Shown: positions 1 through 7,902 of the stretch, piece by piece
How positions within the stretch are numbered: the first letter of the stretch is position 1
Layout of the letters: each line of letters opens with the position of its first letter
Assembly: GCA_910579995.1 (NCBI GenBank)
Contig: CAJTWH010000017.1
Location: 13,765 to 77,764, forward strand
Reading direction: 5' to 3'
Length of the DNA: 64,000 bases
DNA from: an uncultured Muribaculaceae bacterium
GTDB lineage: Bacteria; Bacteroidota; Bacteroidia; Bacteroidales; Muribaculaceae
The notes under the pieces: generated by a model
What the model was told of the DNA's origin: nothing
What the model saw: the letters and a program-made list of their open reading frames with translations, nothing else
Databases searched by the model: none
Made by a program: the position numbers and the translations under genes

Positions 1-1604
1 CACAGCAGCGAGAAATTCCAGTAGCCGGTCATATACCGCGCCGAGGCTGTGGCGTTGAGGCCGCGGCAGAAGGTCTCGCCGTAGTTCATCATCGACCATG
101 TATATGTGCCCTTGAGCGGCAGGCAGACTATTCGGTTTTCGATACGGTTTTGATATACATCGGCCTGCACAGATCCCATCCACGCGCCTTTGCTCAAATA
201 ATATTCCACGCCGATATTGAGCTGCTTGGTATACTCGGGCTTGAGGTTGCGGTTGCCTACTTGGGTATAGTAGAGGTCGTTGAGCGTCGGGGCACGGAAT
301 ATTTTCTTATACCATGCCTTGACGGTGAGGTTTTTATACGTATATCCGGCCGAAATCGCAGGGGTGAAACGCTGGAGAGGGTCGGCAGCACCTACTTTGA
401 GCTTGGTATAGTCTTTATAGTGCTGATAGAGCATTGAGGCCGCAAGGCGGAAGCCTCTGTATTCTCCCTGCGCTGCTATGACGGCTTTCTGGTCAAGACG
501 CCGCACGAGCTCGAAGCGCTTGAGGTCAGCGTCGAGCCACGACATCCGCGCGTCGTAGCCTATATTTACTGTTACGAAGCGCCATGGGGTATACGCACCC
601 GAGGCCGACAGATAGGCGTCGTGCTGGCGGTAGTGATTGTCTACCTTGGCGGTATTCTGGTTTTCAGGGTAATCGGTGCAGTAGCGCAAGTATTCGTAGG
701 CGTATTTTGAATTTGCCTTGAATTGGAATTTACTGCCGAAATCATGTTGATAGGAGGCTTGGGCGAAGATATCCTTGTCCCATTCGCGCCCGACGTTGGT
801 ATACTTGTCCGACAGACGGCGCACTATGCCGCCGGGGCAGCCGCGCTGCGAGAAATAGCCGTAGAGGTGCGACGAAAATCCACCCTTGAATACCGCCGCC
901 TCCACGCGCCCGTATTCGATATCGGAGTTTGCGCGAGTGCCTACAGTATCCTCATACTCAGATTTATATCTGAATTTATAGTCGCCGCGCGAGTTGAGGT
1001 ATTCGCCATCGAGAAATCCGCTCCATCCCTTGCGCTTGAATTGGGCATTGACGCGGCCTGAATATGTATGGAACGACGCTATCCTCGCCATCACCGAAAG
1101 TGAATCGCTCGTCGGGCGACGGGTGCGCATATACACCGTAGCTCCGGAGGCATACTCCGAGGCCGACTGGCATTTGTCGAGTTTGTTGGCGTTGTAAAGT
1201 GATACGGATTCGAGGGTCGAGAGAGAATATTTACCGAGGTCAACAGTGCCGTTCTGGGCGTTGTTGATACGTATGCCGTCGATATATACTCCCACATGCT
1301 GGGCGCCGAGCGAGCGCACATTGATGGTCTTCATACCTCCGAGGCCGCCGTAGTCTTTGATCTGCACGCCGGCGAAATACTTAAGCGCGTCGGCTATGCT
1401 GGTTGTCGAAAGCGCCTGCAGCTCTTTACCGGCGAGGCTCTGAACGGTAGCTATGGGGCGGCGGCGTGCCGATACCTCAACATCGCGCAGGGTGATGGTG
1501 TCGGTCGGTTCATCGGCATGGGCAAGCACCATCTGCGGCGCCAACGCACTGCAAACCGACAATATATATAGGCAAAGTAACCTCATTGAGGTAGGTTTGA
1601 TCAT
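1..1604 (-). CDS. TonB-dependent outer-membrane receptor, BtuB-like (C-terminus beyond window)
   Basis: The minus-strand frame stays open from the ATG at 1604 to the window edge (about 534 codons seen). It starts with a signal-like hydrophobic stretch (LLCLYILSVCSALA), then a short segment and a TonB plug domain (DALKYFAGVQIKDYGG, then INVRSLG and VGVYIDGIRINN), followed by aromatic-rich beta-barrel sequence. The family imports large ligands across the outer membrane using TonB energy. A cobalamin riboswitch lies about 58 bases upstream, so the ligand is probably vitamin B12 or another corrinoid; that is inferred from the riboswitch, not the barrel. An ATG slightly upstream runs into a stop at once, which supports 1604. 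Downstream partners are outside the window. Confidence 0.85.
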   Translation of the reverse strand, partial: MIKPTSMRLLCLYILSVCSALAPQMVLAHADEPTDTITLRDVEVSARRRPIATVQSLAGKELQALSTTSIADALKYFAGVQIKDYGGLGGMKTINVRSLGAQHVGVYIDGIRINNAQNGTVDLGKYSLSTLESVSLYNANKLDKCQSASEYASGATVYMRTRRPTSDSLSVMARIASFHTYSGRVNAQFKRKGWSGFLDGEYLNSRGDYKFRYKSEYEDTVGTRANSDIEYGRVEAAVFKGGFSSHLYGYFSQRGCPGGIVRRLSDKYTNVGREWDKDIFAQASYQHDFGSKFQFKANSKYAYEYLRYCTDYPENQNTAKVDNHYRQHDAYLSASGAYTPWRFVTVNIGYDARMSWLDADLKRFELVRRLDQKAVIAAQGEYRGFRLAASMLYQHYKDYTKLKVGAADPLQRFTPAISAGYTYKNLTVKAWYKKIFRAPTLNDLYYTQVGNRNLKPEYTKQLNIGVEYYLSKGAWMGSVQADVYQNRIENRIVCLPLKGTYTWSMMNYGETFCRGLNATASARYMTGYWNFSLL

Positions 1605-1661
1605 CTCAGCATGTATTTACTCGCGGCGTTATGACCTCGAACGCCTTTTATGCGAATTAAT

Positions 1662-1825
1662 AACCGGCAGGTATTCTGACTTATTCCTTGCGTCGTAGCC
1701 TTCCCAACCGTCGCACTCTTGCTTGGTCAGTGGCATTGATTACGCCGCGATGATGGAAATTACAGCAGCGGGTCTGTCCGGGATTCTCACCCGATTCCCT
1801 ACACCAATTAAAACTGCCGCAAATT
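1662..1825 (-). promoter_or_regulatory. Cobalamin riboswitch
   Basis: Read on the minus strand, the region contains the conserved core GGGAATCGGGTGAGAATCCC followed by GGACAGACCCGCTGCTGTAA. It then has GCCACTGACC, and closes with the B12 box GTCAGAATACCTGCCGG at about 1663-1679. These are the hallmark elements of the cobalamin riboswitch in the usual order. It sits just before the TonB receptor start at 1604, so adenosylcobalamin binding should repress receptor expression. The exact 5' edge is approximate. Confidence 0.93.
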
Positions 1826-1891
1826 TAAGCAAAAATCCCCAACTGACAAAATCATTACCCCTCCTCTATCTCATTTCCAACCGCCGCATAA

Positions 1892-1923
1892 TTTGCGGTA
1901 TTTAAAATATTTGCTTAACTTTG
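1892..1923 (+). promoter_or_regulatory. Bacteroidetes-type promoter
   Basis: TTTG at 1892-1895, 20 bases, then TAACTTTG at 1916-1923 match the Bacteroidetes sigma-ABfr consensus. The first in-frame ATG of the next gene is only 4 bases past the -7 box, which argues for the later start at 1967. Confidence 0.6.
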
Positions 1924-1966
1924 TGGTATGATCATAAAGCAGAAAGATAAGAAAAACAAAATAAAG

Positions 1967-2284
1967 ATGAAACTTCTTGATTTACTCAAAGAGGAACATG
2001 CTTTTTGGTCGTATACCCCGGAATCAATAACCATCGACAATATAGGAGATGACAGATTGATAGCTCTGACTATGCGCTATCTCGACCTTCAGGAAATAAA
2101 ACTATTATTCCGCATATTCTCATATAAAAAAATAAAAGACGCTTGGAAAAAGATTTTAGTTCCGGAAGGAGATTATCTATACACCCTCAACAGATTTTTC
2201 GCTTGGTATTATTTCAAAGCCAAGAATCCTGACTCTTATCTTAAATCACTTCAAACCCGTCACCTTAACGCATTATTATCTTAG
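1967..2284 (+). CDS. Small DUF6922-like protein of unknown function
   Basis: A 105-residue protein from the ATG at 1967. A longer start at 1928 adds 13 Lys-rich residues but lies almost on the promoter -7 box. The sequence has a FWSYTPESI motif near the N-terminus, a central DLQEIKLLFRIFSYKKI helix and a C-terminal aromatic stretch (FFAWYYFKAKNP). From memory this resembles the Bacteroidetes DUF6922 family, often found beside AbiEii-like nucleotidyltransferase toxins; no such partner is here. The gene is AT-rich compared with its neighbours, suggesting transfer. It has no signal peptide or membrane segment. The real role is unknown. Confidence 0.6.
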   Translation: MKLLDLLKEEHAFWSYTPESITIDNIGDDRLIALTMRYLDLQEIKLLFRIFSYKKIKDAWKKILVPEGDYLYTLNRFFAWYYFKAKNPDSYLKSLQTRHLNALLS

Positions 2285-2338
2285 CAGGTCTTTCCACGGT
2301 GATTCCGGCCAGGCGGGCTATGCCTTGGCGGTAGTAGA
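2265..2338 (-). pseudogene. Displaced C-terminal remnant of the folK-like gene
   Basis: Read on the minus strand this piece encodes YYRQGIARLAGITVERPAKI, then IMR and a stop. Its first ten residues (YYRQGIARLA) are identical in protein and DNA to the end of the intact folK-like gene at 2705-3100, which then diverges to NLSMSGAL. The simplest reading is that this is the original folK 3' end, separated from the gene by the HTH insertion. It overlaps the last bases of the convergent small gene. Confidence 0.7.
2307..2337. repeat. 31-bp direct repeat, copy 1
   Basis: Starts GGCCAGGCGGGCTATGCC and is identical over 31 bases to 2732-2762. The two copies bracket a roughly 394-bp insert carrying an HTH gene and a truncated partner. 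Confidence 0.9.
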
Positions 2339-2368
2339 ATCGTTAATATGAACCATACATTTGGGGGA

Positions 2369-2635
2369 TTATCCTACGGTCACTATTGGTTGTCCAAAAA
2401 AAGAAGACAGCATACTGAGAGTTGCTATAGTGAAATTGTGTTGTCCACTCAACCATTTGGTAATTTCACTCGGACGACGACCGAGAGCTTCCGCAAATTG
2501 CTTCTTTGAAAGTCCATGTTCATTCATTAGTTCATAAATCCGGTCAGAAATTTCAAAAGAAAGTTCAGTTTCATTCATTATCGGCTCGGGGATTTTACCA
2601 AGCATTTCTTTGAGTGATTTGGCAGTACGTTTCAT
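2369..2635 (-). CDS. XRE-family HTH protein, antitoxin-like
   Basis: An 88-residue protein with a helix-turn-helix of the Cro/CI type in its second half (HGLSKKQFAEALGRRPSEI then TKWLSGQHNFTIATL). This layout is typical of HigA-like antitoxins encoded just after a toxin gene. The start at 2635 overlaps the stop of an upstream fragment (ATGA), as in toxin-antitoxin operons, but the toxin is reduced to a short C-terminal piece. The gene is AT-rich and lies between two copies of a 31-bp repeat in the folK 3' end, so it was probably acquired. It may still bind DNA; its original promoter has probably been lost. Confidence 0.8.
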   Translation of the reverse strand: MKRTAKSLKEMLGKIPEPIMNETELSFEISDRIYELMNEHGLSKKQFAEALGRRPSEITKWLSGQHNFTIATLSMLSSFFGQPIVTVG

Positions 2636-2731
2636 AACTCAAAAATATTATCGGTTTCTATTGTTGACTCGGTGATTGTCACTGAGCCATTTACCGAGTT
2701 ATTTTTATAATGCACCCGACATCGATAGATT
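2632..2731 (-). pseudogene. Truncated partner (toxin-like) gene fragment upstream of the HTH gene
   Basis: An open minus-strand frame with no start codon runs from the repeat junction and ends ...VTITESTIETDNIFEL with a TGA overlapping the HTH start (ATGA). About 32 codons survive. The 4-base overlap is the usual coupling of toxin and antitoxin genes, so I infer the C-terminus of a lost partner. The family cannot be told from so short a piece. Confidence 0.5.
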
Positions 2732-3100
2732 GGCCAGGCGGGCTATGCCTTGGCGGTAGTAGGCGGCTGCGGCGTCAGTGGGGCGCACTATCTCTCCATT
2801 CCACTCCACGATGTCGATGTCTATGTTGACCAGAGGTGAGTATGGGTTTGCAGCGCGAGTCTTAGTCTGATAGTCTTTGGTGCGTGCGGTAAGTTCGTCG
2901 AAACTCATATATGTGGCAAGCACCACTATCTGATTGAGATAAGGCTCGGTCTCTCCGGCATACTCCGGGGCGGTGAGATATGGCTCGACAGCATCCACTA
3001 TGGCCCCCATTATCGACAAGGCGCTGAAAGCACGCGCCAGACGCTCGGCGGCGTCGGGAGTGTTGGCTCCAAGGCATATTATGGCTTTGTTGACTGTCAT
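2705..3100 (-). CDS. folK: Divergent HPPK (FolK-like) pyrophosphokinase with replaced C-terminus
   Basis: A 131-residue protein with an N-terminal CLGANTPDAAERL resembling the SLGSNLGD start of HPPK, EPYLNQIVV resembling the FLN motif, and NIDIDIVEWNG resembling the DxDIL magnesium site. HPPK transfers pyrophosphate from ATP to 6-hydroxymethyl-dihydropterin in folate synthesis. The Arg-rich loop before the DxD site is poorly conserved and the protein is shorter than the usual roughly 160 residues, so activity is uncertain. Its start overlaps the tex stop (ATGA), indicating translational coupling. The last eight residues (NLSMSGAL) come from inserted DNA; the older end seems to lie at 2265-2338. 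Confidence 0.65.
   Translation of the reverse strand: MTVNKAIICLGANTPDAAERLARAFSALSIMGAIVDAVEPYLTAPEYAGETEPYLNQIVVLATYMSFDELTARTKDYQTKTRAANPYSPLVNIDIDIVEWNGEIVRPTDAAAAYYRQGIARLANLSMSGAL
2732..2762. repeat. 31-bp direct repeat, copy 2
   Basis: Identical to 2307-2337 and lies inside the coding 3' end of the folK-like gene. It marks the right border of the HTH-bearing insert. Confidence 0.9.
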
Positions 3101-5244
3101 TGTTTGAGGCTCAATGAAATGCGGCGGCGTTTGAGGTCAACATCTATCACACGGGTATGCACAAGCTGATGTATCTTCAGCACCTCGCCTACACTCGCCA
3201 CACGGCGGCTGGCAAGCTGAGAGATATGTATCAAGCCTTTATCTTTAATGCCGAGGTCGATAAATGCGCCGAAAGCGGTGATGTTGTCCACTATGCCGTC
3301 TACCATCATGCCGGGAGCGAGTTCGCTGATATCGCTAACAGTCGGAGTAAAAGCCGCCGTGTCGGTATCCATGCGCGGGTCGCGACCCGGTTTGCGCAGC
3401 TCGGCGATGATATCGCTCACAGTCTCCTTGCCGCCGATTCCCTCGGCGGCGAGTGTTGCGGCGTCGAGGCTGTCGAGCAAGGTCTTGTTGGCCGGCAACT
3501 CGTTGACTTTCACGCCGAGGCGCTTTGCCATAGCCTCTACAACGCCATAGCTCTCGGGGTGTATACCTGTATTATCCAAGGGATTGACACCGTCGGTAAT
3601 GCGCAGGAAGCCGGCCGACTGCTCGAAAGCTTTATCGCCAAGCCGCTTTACTTTTTTAAGCTGCGCACGCGACTTGAAATCGCCGTTAGCCGCGCGGTAA
3701 GCGACGATATTGGCGGCCAACTGCGGCCCTATGCCCGAAACGTAGCTCAGCAATCGCTCTGAGGCTGTATTGAGATTCACGCCTACAGCATTGACGCAGC
3801 TCAGGACAGTATAGTCAAGGGCGTCTTTAAGGCGCGACTGGTCTACATCGTGCTGATATTGCCCCACGCCTATCGACTTGGGGTCAATCTTTATCAGCTC
3901 GGCCAAGGGGTCGATGAGGCGGCGGCCGATAGAGACGGTGCCGCGCACGGTTATATCCTTACCCGGCAGTTCTTTAGCTGCAAGTTCGCTGGCCGAGTAA
4001 ACCGACGCACCGCTCTCGCTGACGATAAAAACTTTTTCAGGGTCAAAAATTTCAAAGCGTTTGATAAAGGCTTCGGTCTCGCGCGAGGCCGTGCCGTTGC
4101 CTATGGCTATCACATCGGGAGCGCAGCGGCGCACTATCACAGCCAATGTAGCGGCAGCTTCCTCTGCTGCCTTTTGGGGCGGATGGGGATATATCACGCA
4201 GTCGTAGAGCAAGTTGCCCTGTGCATCGAGGGCAGCAACCTTGCAGCCTGACCGGAATCCGGGGTCGAAAGCAAGCACTCGTTTGCCTAAGAGCGGAGGT
4301 GCGAGCAGCAACTGACGCAGGGTATCGGCAAAAATATCTATCGCCACAGTGTCGGCCTTTTCTTTCAGCTCGGCAGAGACATCGGTCTCGGCGGCAGGCT
4401 CGAGAAGACGGCTGTATGCGTCTTTCACGGCGGCGGCTATCACTGCGCCGCACTCCGCATTTGCCTTGGCCGGGGTGAACATATCCACAAGCTCGTCGGC
4501 CGTTCGGTCGGCTGCGGGCAAGGCGTATTTCACTTTCAGCAATCCTTGGCTTTCGGCGCGGCGTATGGCAAGATATTGGTGCGAGGAGCAACGGTGCAAT
4601 GGCGTGGAAAACGACGCATAGCCGGCGAATGGTGATTCTTCAAGCTCGGCCTCGCAACCCTTTGCAGGCGAGCATTGTATCACCGCCTTACGCCTGAGCG
4701 CGCGGCGCACGGCATTGCGCAGACGCGTCGACTCCGACGCCCATTCGGCAATGATATCTTGCGCACCCTGAAGAGCCGCGGCTGTATCGTCTACCACTCC
4801 GGGCTTTACAAAGCGCTTGGCTGAATGTTCAGGCTCAGTATGCCCGGCCATTATCATCTTGGCAAGCGGCTCAAGGCCTTTCTCGCGTGCCGCAGTGGCA
4901 CGCGTGCGGCGCTTGGGCTTGAAGGGCGCGTAGATATCTTCCACGGCAGTCATAGAGTCGGCCTCGTCCAGACGGCGGGCGAGCTCGTCGGTCATAGCCT
5001 CTGCGTCTGTGATGGCCTTGCGCACAAATTCCTTGCGGGCGTCGAGGGTGCGCACTGCAGCGAGGGCGCTCTCGATTGCGCGCACATCGACTTCGGTGAG
5101 CGAGCCGGTACGGTCTTTGCGGTAGCGGCTTATGAATGGCACCGTGGCGCCGTCGTCGAGCAGCTCAATCACAGCCCGGACACCATATTCGGGTAGATTG
5201 ACGCGCTTGGCGACATTATGGGCTAAGATATTGTCAATTTCCAC
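3097..5244 (-). CDS. tex: Tex, S1-domain RNA-binding transcription accessory protein
   Basis: A 715-residue protein with the full Tex layout: N-terminal helical region (ATVPFISRYRKDRTGSL), YqgF/RuvC-like domain (RVLAFDPGFRSGCKVAAL), helix-hairpin-helix region (LLSYVSGIGPQLAANIVAYR) and C-terminal S1 domain (GMMVDGIVDNITAFGAFIDL). Tex proteins bind nucleic acid and affect transcription and RNA handling in the cytoplasm; the exact role is unsettled. The start is a GTG at 5244, since no upstream ATG is in frame and the N-terminus aligns with known Tex. It overlaps the phosphoesterase gene by 11 bases and folK by 4, so the three probably share a transcript. Confidence 0.95.
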   Translation of the reverse strand: MEIDNILAHNVAKRVNLPEYGVRAVIELLDDGATVPFISRYRKDRTGSLTEVDVRAIESALAAVRTLDARKEFVRKAITDAEAMTDELARRLDEADSMTAVEDIYAPFKPKRRTRATAAREKGLEPLAKMIMAGHTEPEHSAKRFVKPGVVDDTAAALQGAQDIIAEWASESTRLRNAVRRALRRKAVIQCSPAKGCEAELEESPFAGYASFSTPLHRCSSHQYLAIRRAESQGLLKVKYALPAADRTADELVDMFTPAKANAECGAVIAAAVKDAYSRLLEPAAETDVSAELKEKADTVAIDIFADTLRQLLLAPPLLGKRVLAFDPGFRSGCKVAALDAQGNLLYDCVIYPHPPQKAAEEAAATLAVIVRRCAPDVIAIGNGTASRETEAFIKRFEIFDPEKVFIVSESGASVYSASELAAKELPGKDITVRGTVSIGRRLIDPLAELIKIDPKSIGVGQYQHDVDQSRLKDALDYTVLSCVNAVGVNLNTASERLLSYVSGIGPQLAANIVAYRAANGDFKSRAQLKKVKRLGDKAFEQSAGFLRITDGVNPLDNTGIHPESYGVVEAMAKRLGVKVNELPANKTLLDSLDAATLAAEGIGGKETVSDIIAELRKPGRDPRMDTDTAAFTPTVSDISELAPGMMVDGIVDNITAFGAFIDLGIKDKGLIHISQLASRRVASVGEVLKIHQLVHTRVIDVDLKRRRISLSLKQ

Positions 5245-6427
5245 GTCGTAAGCTTATTAGCGTGATTTCGGGAGTTGCGCCTATACGCGCCGGTATTCCT
5301 ACTTCTCCAAGGCCGATATTTACATACAGCCTGTGGGCCGCGTCTTCATCGGCATACATGCCGCCCCATGTCTGATAGCGGAAAGCCGCCGGCGACACGC
5401 CGAAGAGCTCCATCTGCATGGCGTGGGTATGGCCTGAGAGTGTAAGAGCGATATTTTTGTCGGGAGAGTCTTTGATATCTTCTACCCAATGGGCAGGATT
5501 GTGCGACATCAGTATCTTGAACGCCGGGTCGGCGAGGTCGCCGGGATAGGCGGCGTCGAGATCGCCGTAGACAGGGAAGGGCGGGTCGCCGATATTCTCA
5601 ACGCCGATCAGCACAAGCGAGTCACCGCCGGCATAGAGAGTGCGGCTCTCGTTGTTGAGAAGCTGCCAGCCCATATCGCGCTGCATATCATAGAGATACT
5701 GCTGATTCGCTGCCTTTTCGGCATCATCTGTCCATTTATAATAGTCGCCGTAGTCATGGTTGCCGAGTATCGAGTAGACAGGCGCCTCAATGCGGGAGAG
5801 AGTCGATACGAACGGCTCGAGCTCTTCGCTGCGTCGGTTCACGATATCACCGGTAAAGAGCACCACGTCGGGCTTCAGCTCATTCACGCGCTCTACCACC
5901 TCGGCTAAAAATGCAGTGTCTGTGCCGTAGGTGCCGGTGTGTATATCCGACAGCTGCACGATACGGTAGCCGTCGAAGCCGGCCGGTACTCGACTGTCGG
6001 TAAATTCCACTTCCTTGACATCTATCTGCCAGCGGTTTACCAAAGAGCCCCACCACATCAGGGCGCAGCTTACCACTGCCAGCACAATACCGCCGACAGA
6101 GAGAGCCTTGATCCGCCGGCGCCCGAAGAGCTGAGGTATTTTGGCAAGCAGGTCGCAGACTACGAAGAAATACTTAGGAATATAGATAGAGAAATAGGCA
6201 TAGAGCAACCACATGATAGAGGCAAGGCCGGAGTCGGAAACCGACTTCTTGGGCCACGCCACAAGCACTATCATGAAGAGGGTCAACGCCACAGATGACC
6301 ACAGAGCCGTTCCGCGCCAGAACTTGATGTTGCTGCGGCAACGCTGCCACACAGCCCGGCAGATATACCAGTCGATAAGGACGTCGAGTATCAGCACAGG
6401 CAATATGAGAAGGAGAGGCATTCGCAT
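5234..6427 (-). CDS. Membrane-anchored metallophosphoesterase (YkuE/YaeI-like)
   Basis: A 397-residue protein. The first roughly 130 residues hold about four hydrophobic segments (LLLILPVLILDVLI; SVALTLFMIVLVAW; LYAYFSIYIPKYFFVV; GIVLAVVSCALMWWG). A calcineurin-like phosphoesterase domain follows, with all metal motifs: LSDIHTG, FTGDIVN, LGNHDYGDY and SGHTH. Relatives hydrolyse phosphate mono- or diesters at the membrane, some of them lipid-linked; the substrate here is unknown. The catalytic domain follows the last membrane segment. It sits 8 bases after the acyltransferase gene in the same direction, which could suggest lipid turnover. Confidence 0.85.
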   Translation of the reverse strand: MRMPLLLILPVLILDVLIDWYICRAVWQRCRSNIKFWRGTALWSSVALTLFMIVLVAWPKKSVSDSGLASIMWLLYAYFSIYIPKYFFVVCDLLAKIPQLFGRRRIKALSVGGIVLAVVSCALMWWGSLVNRWQIDVKEVEFTDSRVPAGFDGYRIVQLSDIHTGTYGTDTAFLAEVVERVNELKPDVVLFTGDIVNRRSEELEPFVSTLSRIEAPVYSILGNHDYGDYYKWTDDAEKAANQQYLYDMQRDMGWQLLNNESRTLYAGGDSLVLIGVENIGDPPFPVYGDLDAAYPGDLADPAFKILMSHNPAHWVEDIKDSPDKNIALTLSGHTHAMQMELFGVSPAAFRYQTWGGMYADEDAAHRLYVNIGLGEVGIPARIGATPEITLISLRRGN

Positions 6428-6435
6428 GACAGCAG

Positions 6436-7632
6436 CTATTTACAGGTAAGGCAATCTTTGGCCGCAAGCTGATTTTTGAGAGGGTTGGCATACATTGTCA
6501 GCATGGTGTCTCTCATAAACTTGCGCTCATCATCGGTGATATCGGCTACATCCACCTTGCCGAGCTGGCGCTCGATATAGCTGTCGAAAGCCGCCATATC
6601 CTCGTCGGTGTAGAATTCGGCGTAGGCTCGGGTGCCGTTGATTTCATCGTAGGCGATATAATTGCAGGGGAATATCTTGTAGCCGCAATGGATAGAGCGG
6701 TCAAGAATCTCGCAAGCCTTGCGCACAACTTCACTGCGGCCCGTAGCCTCGTCGGCGGCAAGCTGCACATTCACACACTCGCCGAGGTGAAAATGCACAT
6801 GCCCCTTATGCGTGAGCAGGCCTATCTCCATGCTGAAGAGGTCGTCGCGCTGGCTTTTCTTGAAGTCGGGGTCGCGGCGGCGGAGCAGAAATTCGCGCAC
6901 CTTCAGGAAATCGTTGGGGTCATACTCATAGCTTATCGACACCGGCATAAGATTGAGCTCCAGCAGGTTTGCCTTTGCGTCTTTGCCACCTCCGAGCGAG
7001 AGCATTTTCACCACGCTCTCCTGCGTGAGGTCGTTTGAATCCTTTGCCCTGCCCTGACGCTGCGCAATCCACACCGACTCCTTGCTCTTGGTGATGGTAT
7101 GGTGGATATAGTCAGAGAGGTGCTGCGCTGCAGCGAGAGCCTCCTTGATACCGGTATCACGCTTGACGATGAAACTGCGGTTGAGCTTCACAAGGTCGGT
7201 GATCCAATCGAAAATCAGCAGATTATTGCCGATGGCTACCTGAGTGATAGGCTGCTTGCGACGGATAAAACAAAGGTTGAGAAATGAAGCGTCCAGCACT
7301 ATATCGCGATGGTTGGTGATAAAAACATGGGGTGTGCCGGCGATAAAATTCTCATCGCCGTCCATCGAAAGGCCGCTTGTCGTGCGGGAAACAAGCATTT
7401 CGAGGAACGGACCCATCAGTTTCACCTGAAAATCCTGTTGAGTCTCAATGGTTATCAGATTGGCACAAAATTCTTTATAGTCTACATCGGGCATTACATA
7501 CCGCACGGCATGTTCGAACCCCGGCTCCTTCACCAGAGCTGCGATTTTCTCGCGGAAGAGGTGATCGTCGTAGGGGCGTATGTCATCGAATTGCTCGAGG
7601 CTTGTGTCGTTATGTTGAGTTAAATCTGCCAT
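6436..7632 (-). CDS. Glycerolipid acyltransferase (PlsC/PlsB-like)
   Basis: A 398-residue protein from the ATG at 7632; a TTG nine bases upstream is less likely. The key motif is FITNHRDIVLDASFLN near residue 110, the acyltransferase His-Asp block. The His-to-Asp spacing reads H-x5-D rather than the textbook H-x4-D, though an Asp also follows at H+2. A later SKESVWIAQRQGRAKDSND block fits the substrate-binding region. The family acylates glycerol-3-phosphate or lysophosphatidate in phospholipid synthesis at the inner membrane face. A strong promoter lies at 7673-7704. The gene leads a group with the phosphoesterase, tex and folK. Confidence 0.75.
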   Translation of the reverse strand: MADLTQHNDTSLEQFDDIRPYDDHLFREKIAALVKEPGFEHAVRYVMPDVDYKEFCANLITIETQQDFQVKLMGPFLEMLVSRTTSGLSMDGDENFIAGTPHVFITNHRDIVLDASFLNLCFIRRKQPITQVAIGNNLLIFDWITDLVKLNRSFIVKRDTGIKEALAAAQHLSDYIHHTITKSKESVWIAQRQGRAKDSNDLTQESVVKMLSLGGGKDAKANLLELNLMPVSISYEYDPNDFLKVREFLLRRRDPDFKKSQRDDLFSMEIGLLTHKGHVHFHLGECVNVQLAADEATGRSEVVRKACEILDRSIHCGYKIFPCNYIAYDEINGTRAYAEFYTDEDMAAFDSYIERQLGKVDVADITDDERKFMRDTMLTMYANPLKNQLAAKDCLTCK

Positions 7633-7672
7633 AATATGCAAGTTTTACGTTGCCTTGGAGGTAATTTCTTTG

Positions 7673-7704
7673 CAAAGATACGAATAAGTGAGAGCAATGC
7701 AAAA
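7673..7704 (-). promoter_or_regulatory. Promoter with shared spacer sequence
   Basis: On the minus strand TTTTG, 19 bases, then TATCTTTG. The spacer CATTGCTCTCACTTATTCG is almost identical to those at 15675-15706 and 35166-35198, which is beyond what the consensus requires. It drives the acyltransferase gene. Confidence 0.75.
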
Positions 7705-7825
7705 TTTATTTTGTCATTGCCGAACGAGAGTATCTTAGGCCAAAGGCCGTCATACCTTATCAAAAATACAAACAACAGGAGGCTCTATTTGGTTTTGGTT
7801 GCATTACCCGGAATGGGCAGCAATG

Positions 7826-7846
7826 CAGTAGGGACGCGCCGCGGCG
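7826..7846. repeat. REP-like palindrome, left unit, interrupted by the IS
   Basis: Reads CAGTAGGGACGCGCCGCGGCG and then stops at the IS end. Joining it to 9410 onward, past the duplicated target, restores the palindrome GGACGCGCCGCGGCGCGTCC. Its last 10 bases (7837-7846) are the left copy of the target duplication. Confidence 0.85.
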
Positions 7847-7865
7847 CTAACCTTTACCCACATTT

Positions 7866-7898
7866 ATGCGTTCTAATCCAAAAAGGATTAGAACGCAT
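7866..7898 (+). promoter_or_regulatory. Hairpin in transposase leader
   Basis: A perfect 14-bp stem (ATGCGTTCTAATCC) with an AAAAA loop, ending 4 bases before the transposase ATG at 7903. In transcripts entering from outside it would hide the start region, a known way IS4-family elements (IS10, IS50) limit transposase made from external promoters. Confidence 0.65.
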
Positions 7899-7902
7899 AG
7901 CT

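Noticed and set aside
7636..7902. N-terminal extension of the transposase
   Set aside because: It would begin outside the IS and cross the REP, the IS end and the leader hairpin; the ATG at 7903 gives the normal family N-terminus.
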